DNA from: Bacillota bacterium
GTDB lineage: Bacteria; Bacillota; Clostridia; Acetivibrionales; DSM-1351
Reading direction: 5' to 3'
DNA length: 6,467 bases
NCBI GenBank assembly: GCA_023416275.1
Contig: JAEZIB010000006.1
Coordinates: 1 to 6,467, forward strand
The notes beneath the pieces were generated by a model, which did no database searches, had not been told where the DNA came from, and saw only the letters and a program-made list of their open reading frames with translations. The position numbers and the translations under genes were made by a program. Below, piece after piece: positions 5,432 through 6,467 of the stretch (positions are counted from its first letter, which is position 1; every line of letters begins with the position of its first letter).

Positions 5432-6166
5432 ATGATAGATGTAAAAGGAAAATGGGCGCTTATAACAGGAGCATCTAGAGGAATCGGATACCTGACAGCG
5501 CTGTTTATGGCCTCAAAGGGCTGTAATCTTATTCTTCATGCAAGAAAAAAAGAAATACTAGAAAGATTAGCTAAAAAGGTTGAACTCTTTGGGGTAAAAT
5601 GCTATACCATGGAAGCTGAATTATCTAATCCAGATTCGATTAGAGCAATGCTGCAAAAAATTGATGAAACAGGTATTCAGGTAGATATTGTTCTTAATAA
5701 TGCAGGTCTTCAGGTAACTTATAGAACAGACTACTTTGAAACTCCTTCTGAAGATTATGACTTAAGTTTCCGTGTTAATACTACTGCACCAATGATGATC
5801 TGCTATCATTTTATACCAAAAATGATTGAGCGTGGTTTTGGCCGTATTGTGAATACAAGCAGCGGAATTAACGGCGAACCTCAGCAGGGACCTTATTCAG
5901 CATCAAAAGCAGCACTGGACAAAGTAACCAAAGACTTAGCACTAACAGTTGAAGGCACAGATGTAATGATTAATCTTGCAGATCCAGGCTGGTGCCGTAC
6001 AGATTTGGGAGGACCAAATGCACCAAATAGCGCAGAAAGCACTATTCCCGGAATATGTGTAGGCGTATTTTTGGATGATAAAAGAAGTGGTCGTTGGCTC
6101 AGTGCACAGGACTATAGTGGCTTAACAATCGAGGAGGCTGTTGCAAAAGCTACGAAACTGACCTGA
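5432..6166 (+). CDS. Classical short-chain dehydrogenase/reductase (SDR, FabG-like)
   Basis: The product is 244 residues from the ATG at 5432, chosen because GGAGG at 5422-5426 sits 5 bases before it and the protein then starts, as usual, just ahead of the first strand. The frame is open 96 bases further upstream to a TTG with no ribosome binding site. Classical SDR motifs are in order: TGASRGIG (12-19), NNAG (89-92), S144 (NTSSG), Y155-x3-K159 (YSASK), then DPGWCRTDLGG (184-194) after strand 6. R38 and K39 after strand 2 (HARKK) suggest NADP(H). It acts in the cytosol as a carbonyl/alcohol oxidoreductase of unknown substrate. It follows the alcohol dehydrogenase-epimerase pair on the same strand after 241 bases and may be read from its own promoter. 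Confidence 0.9.
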   Translation: MIDVKGKWALITGASRGIGYLTALFMASKGCNLILHARKKEILERLAKKVELFGVKCYTMEAELSNPDSIRAMLQKIDETGIQVDIVLNNAGLQVTYRTDYFETPSEDYDLSFRVNTTAPMMICYHFIPKMIERGFGRIVNTSSGINGEPQQGPYSASKAALDKVTKDLALTVEGTDVMINLADPGWCRTDLGGPNAPNSAESTIPGICVGVFLDDKRSGRWLSAQDYSGLTIEEAVAKATKLT

Positions 6167-6187
6167 TTTGCTACAAATTTGCTACAA
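6166..6187 (+). repeat. Tandem duplication of an 11-base unit
   Basis: ATTTGCTACAA occurs twice without a gap, followed by the start of a third copy (ATTT). It begins on the last base of the SDR stop codon. It is probably a slippage product. Confidence 0.8.
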
Positions 6188-6188
6188 A

Positions 6189-6292
6189 TTTATGAAAATA
6201 TAGAACCTTAACTCCAATCAGATTATAAGGTTCAATTAGATGCAACACCTTTCTTGTTAATAATAAATGTTTCTGGTTCTATAAAATATAAA
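6189..6292. repeat. Long imperfect inverted repeat with an inner hairpin downstream of the SDR gene
   Basis: TATAGAACC (6199-6207) is matched by GGTTCTATA (6275-6283), and the match resumes outside with TTTAT (6189-6193) and ATAAA (6288-6292). Inside, GAACCTTA (6203-6210) also pairs with TAAGGTTC (6226-6233, 15-base loop), so two foldings compete. It may end the SDR transcript, but there is no U-run directly after either stem. The stretch 6167-6340 has no gene. Confidence 0.55.
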
Positions 6293-6302
6293 AATAATAG
6301 AC

Positions 6303-6332
6303 GCTGCAGTATGTAAATTTTTTTTTTGCAGC
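6303..6332. repeat. Inverted repeat GCTGCA/TGCAGC around a T10 run
   Basis: GCTGCA (6303-6308) and TGCAGC (6327-6332) flank an 18-base loop; ten T (6318-6327) overlap the right arm. It lies next to the putative insertion-element end. The T-run is inside the structure, so it is not a normal intrinsic terminator. Confidence 0.4.
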
Positions 6333-6343
6333 TTTATCACAAG

Positions 6344-6467
6344 TCATGACCACCCGTAAAACGGGTGGCTTGTGTTAGCCCTATAAGGGCTTGTTACCGG
6401 CCAGCGCCTAAAGACGCTGGCTTTCACTTCGTTCAAGCTACTATTGCCTTTGCCACCTTTGCCGCCC
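6344..6467 (-). mobile_element. End of an IS200/IS605-type (TnpB) element, cut by the window edge
   Basis: From TCATGA (6344-6349) to the right edge, the sequence changes from AT-rich intergenic to compact GC-richer hairpins. CCACCCGT/ACGGGTGG has an AAA loop, AGCCCT/AGGGCT an ATA loop, and the third stem is GCCAGCG-based. Subterminal hairpins rather than inverted-repeat ends are typical of IS200/IS605 elements, and this hairpin series is familiar from clostridial TnpB-bearing copies (from memory, not a search). The transposase/nuclease gene would be right of the window, pointing left. One minus-strand frame is open from the edge to TGA at 6344-6346 (starting GGKGGKGNSS); another stops at 6433-6435. 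Either could hold the tnpB C-terminus. Confidence 0.6.
6350..6435 (-). ncRNA. Probable omegaRNA (TnpB guide RNA) scaffold
   Basis: In TnpB systems the guide RNA overlaps the 3' end of tnpB and ends at the element boundary, with the guide read from the flanking DNA. In minus-strand RNA the hairpins are GCCAGCGUC-UUUA-GGCGCUGGC (9 bp, one U-G pair), AGCCCU-UAU-AGGGCU (6 bp) and CCACCCGU-UUU-ACGGGUGG (8 bp). The U-G pair is a C/A mismatch on the plus strand, so the RNA is minus-strand, as expected for a tnpB to the right. The guide would then start near 6343 and run left. Exact ends are not determined. Confidence 0.45.

Noticed and set aside
6303..6332. Intrinsic terminator for the SDR gene
   Set aside because: The T-run is in the loop and right arm of the inverted repeat instead of following a stem, and the stem is only 6 bp.
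6341..6467. CRISPR array
   Set aside because: The hairpins differ in sequence and there is no direct repeat with regular spacers.

Overview
The window comes from a low-GC Gram-positive bacterium of the Clostridium type. The DNA is AT-rich, Shine-Dalgarno sequences are strong (GGAGG), and the protein families (YjdF, a TrpP-type transporter, an iron-dependent butanol-dehydrogenase-like enzyme, a clostridial-looking HD hydrolase) fit Firmicutes. The species cannot be named from the sequence alone.

Left part (1-1357, minus strand). A tryptophan-transporter (trpP-like) gene runs off the left edge. Its 210-nt leader has a good sigma-A promoter. It is followed, right at the predicted transcript 5' end, by nine NAG-type triplets spaced exactly 5 nt apart, which is the signature of a binding site for TRAP (the trp RNA-binding attenuation protein, MtrB). 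A hairpin further down can mask the trpP Shine-Dalgarno, and its 5' arm can instead pair with the first triplets of the TRAP site. Upstream lies a yjdF gene (DUF2992 family) with a long, hairpin-rich leader that also holds a perfect anti-Shine-Dalgarno. This is probably the yjdF-type riboswitch or a relative.

Middle part (1358-5190). A minus-strand pair encodes an AraC-family regulator and an HD-domain hydrolase. It is divergent from a plus-strand pair encoding an iron-dependent alcohol dehydrogenase and an extended/atypical SDR (epimerase-like) protein. A 22-bp palindrome in the divergent intergenic region is a candidate operator. The simplest reading is that the AraC protein senses a small molecule and controls the oxidoreductase genes.

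Right part (5191-6467). After a 241-base gap with several inverted repeats comes a classical SDR oxidoreductase. Then comes an AT-rich stretch with tandem and inverted repeats. Finally, three compact hairpins in GC-richer sequence look like the end of an IS200/IS605-type (TnpB) element. Wobble pairing in one of them indicates that the RNA is read from the minus strand, as expected for the omega (guide) RNA of a tnpB gene lying beyond the right edge.

The most noteworthy content is regulatory RNA: a TRAP/SD-switch leader, a yjdF-type leader and a probable omegaRNA end, all within 6.5 kb.
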